Part shown: piece after piece, positions 10,220 through 23,600 of the stretch
Position numbering within the stretch: position 1 is the stretch's first letter
Layout: each line of letters starts with the position of its first letter
Assembly (NCBI RefSeq): GCF_905404315.1
Contig: NC_066301.1
Coordinates: 3,968,001 to 4,032,000 of the forward strand
Reading direction: 5' to 3'
Origin: Leptidea sinapis
Lineage: Eukaryota; Arthropoda; Insecta; Lepidoptera; Pieridae
DNA length: 64,000 bases
The notes under the pieces: generated by a model
What the model was told of the DNA's origin: nothing
Seen by the model: only the letters and a program-made list of their open reading frames with translations
The model's database searches: none
Program-made: the position numbers and the translations under genes

Positions 10220-12355
10220 ATCCTCTTTGTCATTTATTACTGCTTGTTTATAAATTGTCATGACTTTGACGAAACGAGCATAACATTTTGTAGCATTATT
10301 ATGATTAGCTTCCATTTTTGAATGTTATTTGGTTAAAAGCAATTATAACTGAATATAGTGTCATCTTTACATAGTAATGTTTACACCATCCGATCATTTG
10401 TAACTCATTCATTCAAAACCGCTGGGTTAGCAAATCGTTGGAAAAAAAATACATGATGAACACGAAAACAACGTGTCTTGTTTAAACAACTGTTAGCTGT
10501 TAAAAGGTCGGTTACGTAATCAACGATTATATAGCAGTTGATAAACTAGAGACTTATAATAAGAGTAAGTAAGTACACAAAAGAAATTACACTATGACAT
10601 GACTTTAAATAACACATTTACAAGACTGATAAATATGACAATGATGAACAACTATACAAAACAAGATAAAGAAAAAAGTTGAAAAAGATAACAATTCGGT
10701 TTCTATGTGGACGAGATCAAAAGCTATTCAGGTTAAAACATTTCCCATAGAGTTAGTTGCTACCATTGCGTATGCATAACCAGGCAGACATACATGAGCA
10801 GGAGGCAGTTACCATAACATATTACAGTCAACTTATCGATTAAATTGGCTCATATAAATTCTGGATCCAACAACCGTAATTCTAAAATAATTTTCTCTCA
10901 GTCCTTTGTTTGTTCTGCTTGCAGTAAATTTATTTCAAGATAAAATGTAACCTAATATCATTATCTGTACCCCTGACATCGTATGTGCGATATTTTTAAC
11001 CGACTTCAAAAAGGAAGAGGTTCTAAATTCGATCGTTATTTTTGTATGTATTTACACTTAGTAAGCTGAGACTTATGATCCGATTTACGTGATTCTTCTT
11101 TAGTTCTCAAGCCAGCTCGCTTGGGTTTTTTGCTCTAGACGAAGTTATCCCGCTCAAAACCTTCTATTCAATTTGGCTTGGCACCGACTTCAAACCTATC
11201 AATAGGCCTTTACTAATTTTATTCATGTTAAAGGTATCAGGTTTGCAGATTTTGTTTGTATTTACTTTTCAGTTTTTGAAGTCGGTTTTTTTTAACGTAG
11301 TTTTTTAGTGATTCGGTAATTAAGACATTAAACAAATTCAGATTCAGATTCGTAATATCACTAGTAAAACTAAATGTTATCAATTCTTTCTGCCATTTTG
11401 CTTTCATTAACTCGGTATGTTCATCATTAAAAACCTACAGTAGCATGTTTATATAAAACATACATCATCCAAAATGTACTCTATTCATGCACAAACACGA
11501 ACCGTGTAGTTCTTTGTATTTTCAGAAGAATGGAGTACTAAACGTAAAAGTAATGACATTTTGTCGTCGGAGGGCGACGCGGCACGGTGCTACAGAAGGC
11601 TTTACTACTTCCGGTGGCAAGATGGCGGACATCGCGAGCAACAGGAAACTGGCGCGGGCATGACATGATAAAACACGTTCCAGATAAAGTACAGTCGGCA
11701 ACGCAAGTAAATACAGATAATATTAATATATTCATATATTTTTATCAAAACAATGACATACCTACTCGATACACTAAATGTGCTTTACAGAAACATTTAA
11801 TTACGTTAAGATTTATTTAAAAATGCTTATAAATTTAATACAATTTACTATCCACCACCACACCGGAAAAGTTGAACTTTATGAGAAGAAGTGGCAACAA
11901 AGTCACTGCTAGTCTTTTATTTACAACTTCAGCATTTTACATAAAATTAATACAATCTATGCAACAAAAATTCTCAAATGTTTCTTCCTACTTACTTACT
12001 TTAAATTTAAAGAAAAATAAAACTAGTTGAGGGAATGGTATTATGTCTTTCACGTATTTTCTCAAATTTATAGATATATTTTACAATATTTTATAATATT
12101 TAAAAATTTTAGTCTAGATCTATGTGACTCTCTTTGTCCTCCTCAATATAACTCCAACAGCTCTTTTCTATGGCAAAAGAATAGAATTAGTATCAGCAAC
12201 ACTATCTCGGAACAATATACAAATAGATAATGCTGTGAAAGTAACAAAAATATACCAACTTTGCAGTTTTGAAAGAGAAATTGTGCATTATATCTAATTC
12301 ATGCATTTGTCTTTGCTTTCAGCTTTCTACAAAATTAATATAACTAGATTTTAGA
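10220..12355. other. Intergenic, only one MITE and a small GC-rich island
   Basis: Besides the element at 10998-11288, a GC-rich patch at 11560-11670 holds AAGATGGCGGACATCGCGAG with a 13-codon ORF (MADIASNRKLARA). It looks like a 5' UTR or start region, but no donor or following exon was found. Confidence 0.45.
10998..11288. mobile_element. MITE-like element with AACCGACTTCAAAAA ends
   Basis: Left end AACCGACTTCAAAAAGGAAG, right end TTTTTGAAGTCGGTTTTT, inverted. This terminal word is common in lepidopteran genomes. No coding capacity. Confidence 0.65.
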
Positions 12356-12755
12356 GCTTAGATTAAGGATTGGTCTCCGCTGCGCTCCAACTACACACCG
12401 CATACAATAGCTTTTTTATTACGGCAACTATTAGATGCTTGTGTTCGTGACATCTTGACACTCAATGGCATCTTTCAAATTTTGTAACATACGCTTTAAG
12501 GTATTTTACATTGAAATGAATAAAATACAAAATACTTACTGATGATATTTGATCCCAATTTCTTTCTTATTTCTTGTAGTATTTTTACAAAGTCTTACTA
12601 CGCAATCTGACATTTTAGTTTCAATTATTACCAAAGTTTAAAAGAACACGTCAACGTCACTTATTGTTCGAGACTGACTCGAGTACGCCCACTTGGGCGT
12701 AGTATTAGTTGCCACACTGCGACTATGCCTGCGGAGACCAATCCATAATCTAAGC
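12356..12755. mobile_element. 400-bp MITE
   Basis: Inverted ends GCTTAGATTAAGGATTGGTC / complement with one mismatch over about 25 bp. A solo end of the same family is at 15030-15125 (TTAGATTAAGGATTAGTCTC), where the internal part ACTAATACTACGCCCAAGTG is also shared. Target duplication unclear. Confidence 0.75.
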
Positions 12756-12759
12756 GTAC

Positions 12760-14540
12760 CTCAAACTATTCTATACTATATACACGTCAAATAAACCAAC
12801 ATAAATAATTTTGAAGTAAAATACTCCAACTGTACAATCTTGAGATTTCACTTCATACTAATTTCATTTCTAAACCTTTGACTTACGAATCATTTCACTT
12901 TGACACATGCCGTGCACACCGATGGAAGCGTTGTATTTTAAGAGAATGTAAGAATACATTAGCTTTAGCGAATTTCAAACGCTATTTATACAAGTACAAA
13001 GTTCATTTTCATTTGCTAGATTAGCGAATTTGTGTTGATCGCTTTTGGAGTCAGACATCAAAGGCTATAGCCGTCAAGTAGGATCGCTTATTTCCCGCAT
13101 CGGGTATGATGTAGAGGTTTCCGTTTCAGATGATAACACGTAATGGTGATCGTTTGCCCTTTGCTTCCACTAAATGGTGCTGTTAACCACCTTGTAGAGA
13201 ATTATTAGGGTTACGAAGTTGTATTCTTGGGGGTTATTGATCTTTCACACTAGCACGTTAGAATTTTATCGGTTCATTCGGGAGTATTTAGATAACTGAT
13301 ATTTTTATTATATACCTAGTATAGAAATAAGGTCTGTTACAAATAATGCACTTTTTTTTGGTTATTTCCAACTTCTTTACGCAATAAATGTGTGATCCGG
13401 CGAGGCGCACGGAAGTTGAGAGGGAGATATAAGTTATTATTATTTGCAGAGAGTGGCTATTTGGATTATCCTGTTTGGGTCCTAGTAGCACCGCGTCCAT
13501 AATTGAACTATTGTGTTCGACACTGATACTTTTAGCTCGTCGTCAAGCCCTGCCGCATTTAGGAACCGCAGTATCTTCTTGACGCGAGTATTACAAACAG
13601 CATCGGGGAGCAGATGCTATGCATTATATATATCTCCTCCCGTGGGTGTCGTAAAAGGCGACTAAGGGATACAAACAACAGAGGATGAGTAGCAGCATCA
13701 TTCGTTAAGAGCACACCACTTACTGCGATCGCCAACCCGCCTGCCAAGTGTAGCGATTAAGGCAAAAAAAAACCCCAAAATATGACAGACACAATAAGGC
13801 CCCGGTCCCCAGTCCCCGGCGGCCCCTCTCGTGGTGGCCACGGTAGCAGCCACATAAGCGACGGAGCAGGGGGTGCTAAGAATTCCCGGGTGCGGCATCG
13901 CTACCACAACTGAATTAATTTTAATTTTTAAATATTATTTTTATTATTAAATATTTTTTTATGGGAGATAGTTAGTGAAGTTAGCAAGAGGGAGAGTTAA
14001 TTTTCGTATTTTAATGAATAATAAGTACTTATGATATTTATTTTTAATAAATTTTAATCGCTTCATTGATATTTAAGTGTCGTAAACGTCAAATATGTTT
14101 TACTTCAATCGCGCGTAAAGATTACACGCACCATATACTTGGTATACTACTAAGTTTATGGCGCACTTTTATGACGTCGTGTAATGTTAATATTTATACA
14201 AATTTATTTATTGAAGTCTGAGCAATAGATAAAAACGATTTATATTCGATGATGACTACCTATGGCTTTCTATTCTAAACTAAAAAAAAAAACTATCAAA
14301 ATCGGTTCTGTAGCTCCGACGTAAAAGCGTAGCAAACAAACTTACATTTACATTTATAATATTAGAAGGGATTTACAGGATTTGTTGCAATTCTGGTTAA
14401 AATGCTTTCCATTTTCATTTACAATTTGTTAGATCCGTGACCGTCTAGATTTTAATACTTACAATCAGATAAAGTAACATTTTTAGTTTTTTTTCTGACT
14501 TACCCCATTCAACTTATTTGTGTTATACAAAATAAAATTC
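12760..14540. other. Intergenic before DRC11
   Basis: AT-rich, with the GC-rich repeat at 13550-13912 and the end of a Helitron-like repeat at 14285-14370. No host exon seen; the DRC11 promoter should lie near 14400-14540 but shows no clear motif. Confidence 0.5.
13550..13912. repeat. GC-rich repeat-derived segment
   Basis: Contains GGGTGTCGTAAAAGGCGACT AAGGGATA (split here), a word common in arthropod non-LTR element remnants and also found at 17685-17705. Frames are broken. Confidence 0.5.
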
Positions 14541-14543
14541 GTA

Positions 14544-14627
14544 ATGCCAAGTGAATACACATTCCAAAAATGGAAGAATACTCTGCAAAATTTAGAAGAG
14601 TTAGTCAAGCTAGACACTGAGTACCAG
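14544..14627 (+). CDS. IQCA1: DRC11 exon 1 (N-terminus)
   Basis: Codes residues 1-28, beginning MPSEYTFQKWKNTLQNLEEL. The exon ends CAG|GCATGT, so this would be a GC-AG intron; phase 0 matches exon 2. The nearest GT donor, four bases later, would break the frame. This is the least certain exon of the gene. Confidence 0.6.
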
Positions 14628-17600
14628 GCATGTATCCGATACTTATTAATCCTGTTTTCTTAACATTTCAGTTCTGTTAATATTATTATAGAATGTGTAA
14701 CGTAACATTACCTTTTATATAGAAGAGATTTACAAACAAGCATGCGTATTAACTGATGTTAAGTTGTCACTGCCCCCCATTCTTCTGCCTTTTAGAAAAG
14801 TGCCTATGTCGTATCGTACTAGAAACACCGAAGAGGGAAGCACTTTCCATAATTTGGTTGTACGTGGAAGGAAGTTCCATGAAAACCGCACTGTAGAAGA
14901 ACACCAGGTATCCAGATGGGGTTGCTATCCTTATTTGGCATCCCGTGCGAAGGTGTAATCGGTGGCAGGAATTGGCTCATGCAGCTCTTCGGAACACTCT
15001 CCATAATTAAACTTTAAACCCTGCTGACTTAGATTAAGGATTAGTCTCCGATGCGCTTCAACTAGATACCGCAGGCGTAGTCGCAAAGTGCGGCAACTAA
15101 TACTACGCCCAAGTGTGCGTAATCGTATGCCTCAAATCGGCGCGATTTTGGCGCTCGCGCTCGTCAATGCGTATTATTTTACGTGTAGCAATCTAGCAAA
15201 AGATTGTATATGATTAGGATGATTTGAGTGACCAGTGTATCAGAAACATATTGAAGTAAACTATAAGACCATACAAAATAAACCATCTTATAATAGAATT
15301 AAGGTTCAGAACTTGGTGAGGGATTAGGATGCCTCTGAAAAATCTAGTGCCCTGGGGCACTACCGATTTGGGAAGGCTAAGTCTACAAATAGAGACTCGC
15401 TTGGAACCTCGAAGTTTTCTCTTCAGTTATGTGGTTGTTTTCCTTTTATGGAAAAAGGAGGACAAACGAGCGTACGTGTCACTTGGTGTTAAGTGATCAT
15501 CGTCGCCCACATTTTCTTGCAACACCGGAGAAATCACTGGAGCGTTGCCGGCCTTTTTTGAAGATACTCATGTCGTATCGAAACAGCGCACAAGGAAGCT
15601 CATTCCACAGCTTTGTAGTACGTGGAAGAAAGCTCCTTGAAAACCGCTGTGGAGGACCGCTGCACATCCAAATCTTTTTTTTATATCCAACTGTATTTAT
15701 TCAGACGAACAAGATCCATGATGCAGATTGGTGCGATGCAGTTATCCGTTTGTCCAGCGTCCTCGCCAGTTATATATTCTGCTACAACAACGCAATCATT
15801 TGCTACAAACAGAATCTTCAAGTTCAAAAAACTTCGGATATTCTCGCAGTCTTGAAAGGTATATTAGCACGGTGAGTCAATAACGAAGCCATACTTATGA
15901 TCTTTGTAATTAGGCATGAAAATTATATGTTTTTAGTTTTACATTATTTATTATAGTATTTTATGTAACAGTTGTATAAGAAGGGTCAAAAATCGTGAGT
16001 GGTGTGCCAACATTAATCAACCACAACGGCGCCTATTTCTGCCGTGAAGCGTTATAGTGTAAGCATTATTGTGTTTCGGTCGGAAGGGCGCCGTAGCTAG
16101 TGAAATTACTGGGCAAATGAGACTTAACATCTTATGTCTCAAGGAGACCAACGCAATTATAGTGCCCCTCAGATTTTTTGAGTTTTTCAAGAATCCTAAA
16201 CGGCACTGCATTGTTAGGGGCAGGGCGTATCAATTACCATCAGATGAACGTCCTGCTCGTCTCGTCCCTTATTGTCATAAAAAAATAGAAAAAGTATTTC
16301 TCAAAATACTTATAAAAGCAGAAACATGGTTCTATTAAGGAGTTCCGATACCTACATTCTTCACCATAACATCAACTATTTCCACTTCTTTTAAACATGG
16401 TTAGAGTTGCTTATGTGTCAGTACTTGTGAACTACTTACCTCTATCAGATCTCTTTTTATACAATAGTACCAAAATGCCGATTAAAAGAATAAATAATTC
16501 AACCCGCATGTAAAAGCAGGCGATGTGATGTAGGTACTAAACAAACACAAAAATATACAGTCAACCTTCTTCATTTTCTAAGTCGGTTGTAAATGTCCAA
16601 CATTTAATACTTACAGAAAAGATTACCATGTTAACAAATATTATCTGACTGAAGTAAAAACAAGCATGCAAAAAGGACAAAATAGATTTCTTCTTCTTCT
16701 TCGTGAAAGTCTTGGCAGAGCGGTCGTGGTCATCACGAAGTGATATATTTAGGGCAGATGTAATTCGTCCCACATGAACTTTCGCCACTTTTCCCTACTG
16801 GCTGACAGCCCGGCACACTCCTTCTATGGACCGCCCACAGCAGATTGAATTTGGTCGGTCCATCGCATGGGCGACCTTCCTCGCCTTCTGGTGTCCACTT
16901 TGCCCTGCACGACAAGGTGCTCAATAGACTCACTCTCGCGCCGGGAGACATATCCGAAGAACTTAAGAATGCGACTTTGTACTAACACCGGAAGGTTAGT
17001 GTTAGAAACCGTTGTTTAATGCCAAGTTCTTGGAGAATGAAGACGTTGATGCGAAAGATAGAATTACAAATTTTTTAATGCTCACTGAGCAAATGATATA
17101 CAAATATTATTTTCACTAATAATTCTCGTGAAATTTCAGCATTCACGAACTAAGACACCAAGTACGTCGTCTTGAAGGTGACTATTATCCATACATAAGT
17201 GGAGGGTTAATCCAAAACAAATTAACATTTGACGATGTCGAAATGAGAGACATACTAATAAACAACAAACGGCCGGCAGTAATACGCCAAATGATTGAAG
17301 AAGCTTTTGACAAATCTAAAAAGCTTCAAGAAGGATCTCTTACAGGTAGAGAGTGTTGTTTCTATGTTAAAAGTAAAATTTGCCAATGATAAAATGTTAT
17401 AATTTTATAGTTCTTAGTTCTCATCGCGTAAATGTTATCGATTAAGCTATATGTTTCGGAAACTTGATTGGTTACCGAAGAACATAATTTGTGTTTAAAG
17501 TTATTAATTTTCTGTTTGTTTCCCTTAAACATAAAAATAAATAAATACTTAATAGATATGGCTCATGAATACCATAGATTTAATTTAGTCAACAAATAAT

Positions 17601-20600
17601 TTTTGCTGATGATAATATGATAACTGTCCTTGCCCTGTGCTTCCCCGGAGCGTAAAAAGAATAGGGGAGTCCCAGTCCCAAGGGCGTCGTAAGAGGCGAC
17701 TAAGGGCTTTTTAGAAGTGTGAGGGTCACGCTGCCGTCTTATCACGTCAGCACAATCGGGCCAGTCTCGTCCGGGCTACTTACCACACGAGCACAGAATA
17801 CTCTGGTGTTGCAAGAGAATGTAGGCGGCGGTGATCACTTAACACCAGGTGACCCCTACGCTCGTTTGTCCTTCTACTCCATAAAAGAAACTGTATATAC
17901 AATCTTAAATATAAAAGGTTTAAAAAAGGCTAATCAGTATTTTAAAAATTGATTTCAGGTAATATAGAGGAGAACTCTAAACATCCATCGGCAAATATGG
18001 ATGTAAATTGGTGGGATGAAATGGATTCGAAAGAGGAAAAGAAAACAAAAAAGGGGATAAATATCACAGCAATATATAAAGTACAGGTGAAAATATCAGA
18101 AGAGACTTTAAAACGGAGAAGCTTATTAGCACTTATAGAAGCTCACGAGAAGACAAGGTACATAACATAAAATTAAACTCTTCCTAAAATATTAGTTTTA
18201 CAACTCCTCTATGATTTATAAAGCCACTACTCTATGGCCTTAAAAAAGCATTGTTTACCATGCCACCCATTTGAGGATCTACATGCTACGTAATAAGAGG
18301 CTGACTGCCGAAGTTAAAATTGAAATTTAGTTTGGTATGAAACGTGCAGTGAGATTTGACATACCTACCTCAGTTTGAAATAGTAATTACAATTGGGCGA
18401 TGTAATATAATCCAACTAAGTTTGAAAGCAAGCAGTTGCTTAAAACGTAGTGGATTTCGGCTATCTCCGGTTTTTTACATTATTACAGCTGACAATCTAT
18501 CAACGACTGCATGTTTCATACAATCGAGTGATTCGCTTTTTTCTTAGAGTTTCGCTAGGCTGATGCCTCCTAAACTAAGTTTATTTTCGGATCTGTAGAC
18601 ACTAAACTTGATGATAATTCTTTCGATGTCCATACTAGTCCATCGAAGTCCATGCGTATCACGTGATTGGTCGAGCTCATATTTTATTTCGCTCATACAT
18701 TTATAACCAGAGGTTAGAGAGACTTAGCGGCTGAAGATATTATAGGACTATTTATATTTTCACATGCAAACTTCTTCTATCACCGAATGTGTGAGTGAAA
18801 GCCCACCCAGCTTACTATATTTATGCTATCGCCAGTTGCAGAAACGATATTTAAATGTTTTGTAATGTTTTGTTCTAGGCAAGTAACGCTGTCAAATAAC
18901 TTGAAAAGATTAAGCAGAATTAGATGGGAAAAAGAACTACGAGGAACTTTAAGAACCACAGCGCTTTTATACCTCAGAGAAAGGAGTGCCGATATTGTTC
19001 AAAAGTTATTTAGGTATCCATATTATTACAGTTTTATACCTTATATAAAATTTGATCCATCTTAAAATACATTATTGAAAAAATATTGAATAAGGCGGTA
19101 TTTTGCGGAAATCCATAACTATCCAAATGTTCTAAGATGCCTCGTGTTGGTGAAAGTCTGGTGTTAAGTGATCACCGCCGCCCATATTCTCTTGCTACAC
19201 CAGAGGAATCACACGAGCGTTGCCGGCCTTTAAGGAAGGTGTAAGCGGTTTCTTTGTAGGTAAACATGTCGTATCGTCCCGAAAACACCGCACAAGGAAG
19301 CTTATTCCATAGCTTTATAGTACGTGGAAGAAAGCTCCTTGACAACCGCACTATGGAAGACCGCCACACATCCAGATGGTGGGGATGATATCCTAATTTA
19401 TGGCCTGTCATGCGAAGGGGGAATTCGGCGGCAGGAATCAGTTGAAAAAGCTCTCCGGAACACTCCCCGTGACAAATGCTGTAGACGACAAAAAATGGAG
19501 CGACGTGTCTACGCAACGCCAAGTGATCCAGCCGTTCACAGAGCACTGGGTCCCCGATAATTTGAGGTGCCATGCGTTGCACGGGGTCAAATGGATCGAA
19601 CTGATACTGGGGTGCACCAGACCTGAGATGACAGCAATACTCCGTATGTGGCCGAACCTGCGCTTTGTAGAGCGCTAGAATGTGGGCCAGCCGTATTGCC
19701 GTGCTCTATTTAAGACACCCAGCTTCTTCGAAGCCAATTTGGCTTTGCCCAGATAACCGTTGAATGTGCAATCGCTGGAGCTTTCAGGACCCAGTATTCC
19801 GATACTAGACGAGGGCGGTGATACGACAAATGGGTTTTGTTTATAGTGGTAAACGCGTAAACTTAAGTCTTCTGGGGGTTAAATTGGACAAGGTTCAATT
19901 AACCAACAGAGGACTCGAGAAGTTTTCCCGGCACTGGTCAACGATTTCCCGAGAGAGACCTGCATGGTCCGTGTATACTACGTCACCAATGCTGTCGTCT
20001 GCATCACAATAGTTATAATAATAGCGTGTTTTACATTATAAGGAAAACATTGCTGACTGAATTACTGGATCTCTCAAGCTATATACTTATCTGATTGGCT
20101 TGAAGCATAGCATTCGGGATGTAGACGCCCAACGCCAAAGAGACTCAGGTTTCAAACAGAGCGATTGATTCTTCCGTACATGGTAAGAATCCGATCCGAT
20201 AAATCTAACACCGTTGAAACTGAGAAAGTAGCGTGATTGCAGTCACAAAATTGGATAGTAAGTTTTGCCCGTTTCGGTTATTTGCCGGATCTTTAAGCCA
20301 AATGTACATGTAAACACATATTTAATCGTACTCAACTGTATCTCTATGTGAACGTAGCTTTACAGATTTTTGTTAATCGCGGCCAAGCGCGAGTCGGACT
20401 TGCCCATGAAGGGTTCCGTAGCCGAAAGTAACAAAATATAAAAGTTTTTGTAGTTTTCTGTAACTTTATAGTTGAGTTGATTGAATGATAGCTAAATTGC
20501 GGCTTACGATTTATGACGTATTAAAAAAAACTACATGCTAGATCTCGTTCAAACCAATTTTCGGCGGAATTTTGCATGGTAATGTTTTAATAAAATTTGT

Positions 20601-23600
20601 TAAGTTTTATCATTCTCTTATTCTAAAAGTTACCGGTGGGGAAAACTCAATATCATTTTTGAAGACCTATCCGTAGACCCCACCCCACAAGTATGAGTTT
20701 GATGAAAAAAAAATTGAGTTTCAGTTCTAAGTATGGCGAACAATTAAAAATAAGAACCCCCTAAATTTTTTTATATCTATTACTGTGTGAAAATTGAGTG
20801 TGAGAGTGTCTTAATGCGGTTCACAGAATACATCTACTTACCAAGTTTCAACAGTATAGTTCATATAGTTTCGGAAAAAAGTAGCTGTGACATACGGACG
20901 GTCAGACAGACATGACAATTCCATAAGGGTTCCATTTGGCTATGGAATCCTAATAAAAAAAGTGTCCGTGGCGCAATAGGTAGAACCGTTGACTCTCACC
21001 ACGGTGCCCTCGGTTTGAGCCTCACGCACTGTTCGAGATAGATTGCGCAGAATCAATATCGGCACTATGAATGTCTACACTGTTTGCTGATAGATGGCGC
21101 TAGTACCAGAATGTATGTACTTAACACGCGCCTTAAGTATTTGTTTCGATATTGTCACTATATTTAATATTGTTTGTTTATAAGGCTAACAGCCATAAAT
21201 AGCAAGTTGAGGGTAAGAAACTAAAATATTTGTATTGTGGTGTTATTGTATATTATAGTAGTAGTTCAAGTGTTTGCGTGAAGTTTCATTTAACAAATAG
21301 TATAGGTCATTTTAGCAAAAGTCCCAACTCAGCTATCATCATTACGCCCCATGTACAAATGTGTTTACAGTATATGCTTTCATAACATGTACGTCTATTC
21401 AACACTTTAATATTGAACGGCTTCATTGTGGGATACCATCACACCAGTGGGAGGCTCCTTTGCACAGGATGCCGGGTGGATTATGGGTACCACAACGGTG
21501 CCGTAAAGCAGTAATGTGTGAACTTTATTGTCTCGGTCTGATGAAGGGTACCGTAGCTAGTGAAATTATTGGGCAAATGAGACTTAACATCTTATGTCTC
21601 AATTCGACGACCGCAATTGTACTGCCGCTCAGAATTTTTGGGCTTTTCAAGGCATTGCATTGTAATGGACACAGAGAATGGGCCGTGCTCATACATATAC
21701 ATCCACAAGTGATCAGAATGTGTATGCTCATTTGTCCTTCTATCTCATAAAAAAAACTTAAATACAAGTACGTACGTTCTTTTCAGAGCATACTTTAAAG
21801 TCAAACGTCAAAGGATCAGCAGATTACAGCGCGATGAGCTATTGGGATTAATGTTTTGTTGTAAAACAAACTTTGATGAAACAAAACGCAATGAATCGAC
21901 GGTATGCAATAATCATTATCTTAAATATTGTTAAAGATATTTAGGATGTATTCTTTACGCTATAAACATGCTTATGAGTAATGTGGTTGATGAGCAGTCG
22001 AAAAATTTGTAAATAGTTTTATACATTAGTAAATAAAGATAAAATGATAATAATTGCACACGAATTAAATAATTTCAAATCTATTAGAGCGCTAGATATA
22101 GGAATTCAGTGACAATACAGAGTCTAGTAGCCGAGTTTATTGTTTAGTGCTCCAATTGTATTGATTGTAGGAAAAACATTTTAATTTGCAAATATTTTAG
22201 TTTTGGTGACATTGGTACTCATACAAAATAAATAAAAATATAAGGTCGGTATTTTTTTAAGAGCTTGCTTGCTACATTTATGATTAATGTAGGTAAATTT
22301 AACACCTTTAAATTCGCATGGTTTTCTAGCCTGTTCGTATAATAATGCCATTAGCATTACTGTAACTACAAGTAAAAAAATTCCTTTCCAATTAATATTG
22401 GGAATTAACAAAACACTAGCAGAGCGTGGTTTCGATCCACGGATATGGGCCCAGCACGCTTCCACTGCGTCACTCTGCTCTCGTGAGTTACATTGAAATT
22501 AAGCTATTATATGATAATATGGTAAAATAGTACCAACACACTGCTATCCCCAATAGTATAAAAATATTTGTTGAGTCCAAAGAGTACGTAAATACTACAT
22601 AATAAGAGGCGGGATTGCCCAAGACTGCCTGAGTAAAATTGAAATTTTGGTTTCTAGTATGAAAAGTGCTGAGATTTGATATTGTTTGAAATAGTAGTAA
22701 TTACAGTATGGCGATTGGCGACGAAGTATAATCCGGCTAAGTTTGAAAGCGAACAGTTGCTTAAATAGTAGTGGATTTCCGTTTTTTTCTAGATTATAGC
22801 CGTCTTCTGTCAATCTATCAATGACTGCACGTTTCACAGAAACGAGTGAATCGAATTTTTCTTAAAGAGTTTCGCTAAGCTGGTTGAGTCCAAAAGCTAT
22901 TAAGTTATTTCATAAGTTATAATTTCATAGGTTTACATATAAACCTAAGAAATCAATAATTCAATAGAGATAAGTCGATGAAAAAAATCCGATGAATTCA
23001 TCATTATCAAATAATATAACGTATTTATTTATGAAAAAGGAGGACAAACGAGCGTACGGGTCACCTGGTGTTAAGTGATCACCGCCGCCCACATTCTCTT
23101 ACAACACCAGAGGAATCTTACATGAATATAAATCTTTGCTATCCCTAAAACCATAAATCAATTTAAATAAAACATACATTAACATAATTTGGGCTAGTGT
23201 CCTCCAGTAAGCAATTGATGCATGTATTGAAAGAGACTGCTCTTCGTCCATTAAAATTCTTAATGATACCACAGATTGTGAATTGCGCGAACGCCCTTAA
23301 CGTATTTAATCATAAATTTTATTATATTAAATTAAATTGTAATGAAATTTGCCTTTTTATGCCTTTTATTTAATAAGTGATTATAAATCCTATTTTGAAA
23401 AAATACTTGACTTTGAATTTGACAGACTCATATAAAGAAGAGATATATCTATAATTGGCTTTGTTATCTAATTAATTCTGCGATGAATTATAACTCATTT
23501 AACATAATCTTACTATAGAAATATCCTGAAATATCATCTCTATTATCGAAAAATATACACGAGTGGCAGACAAACTATCTCAGGTTGAAAAACGATTTTT

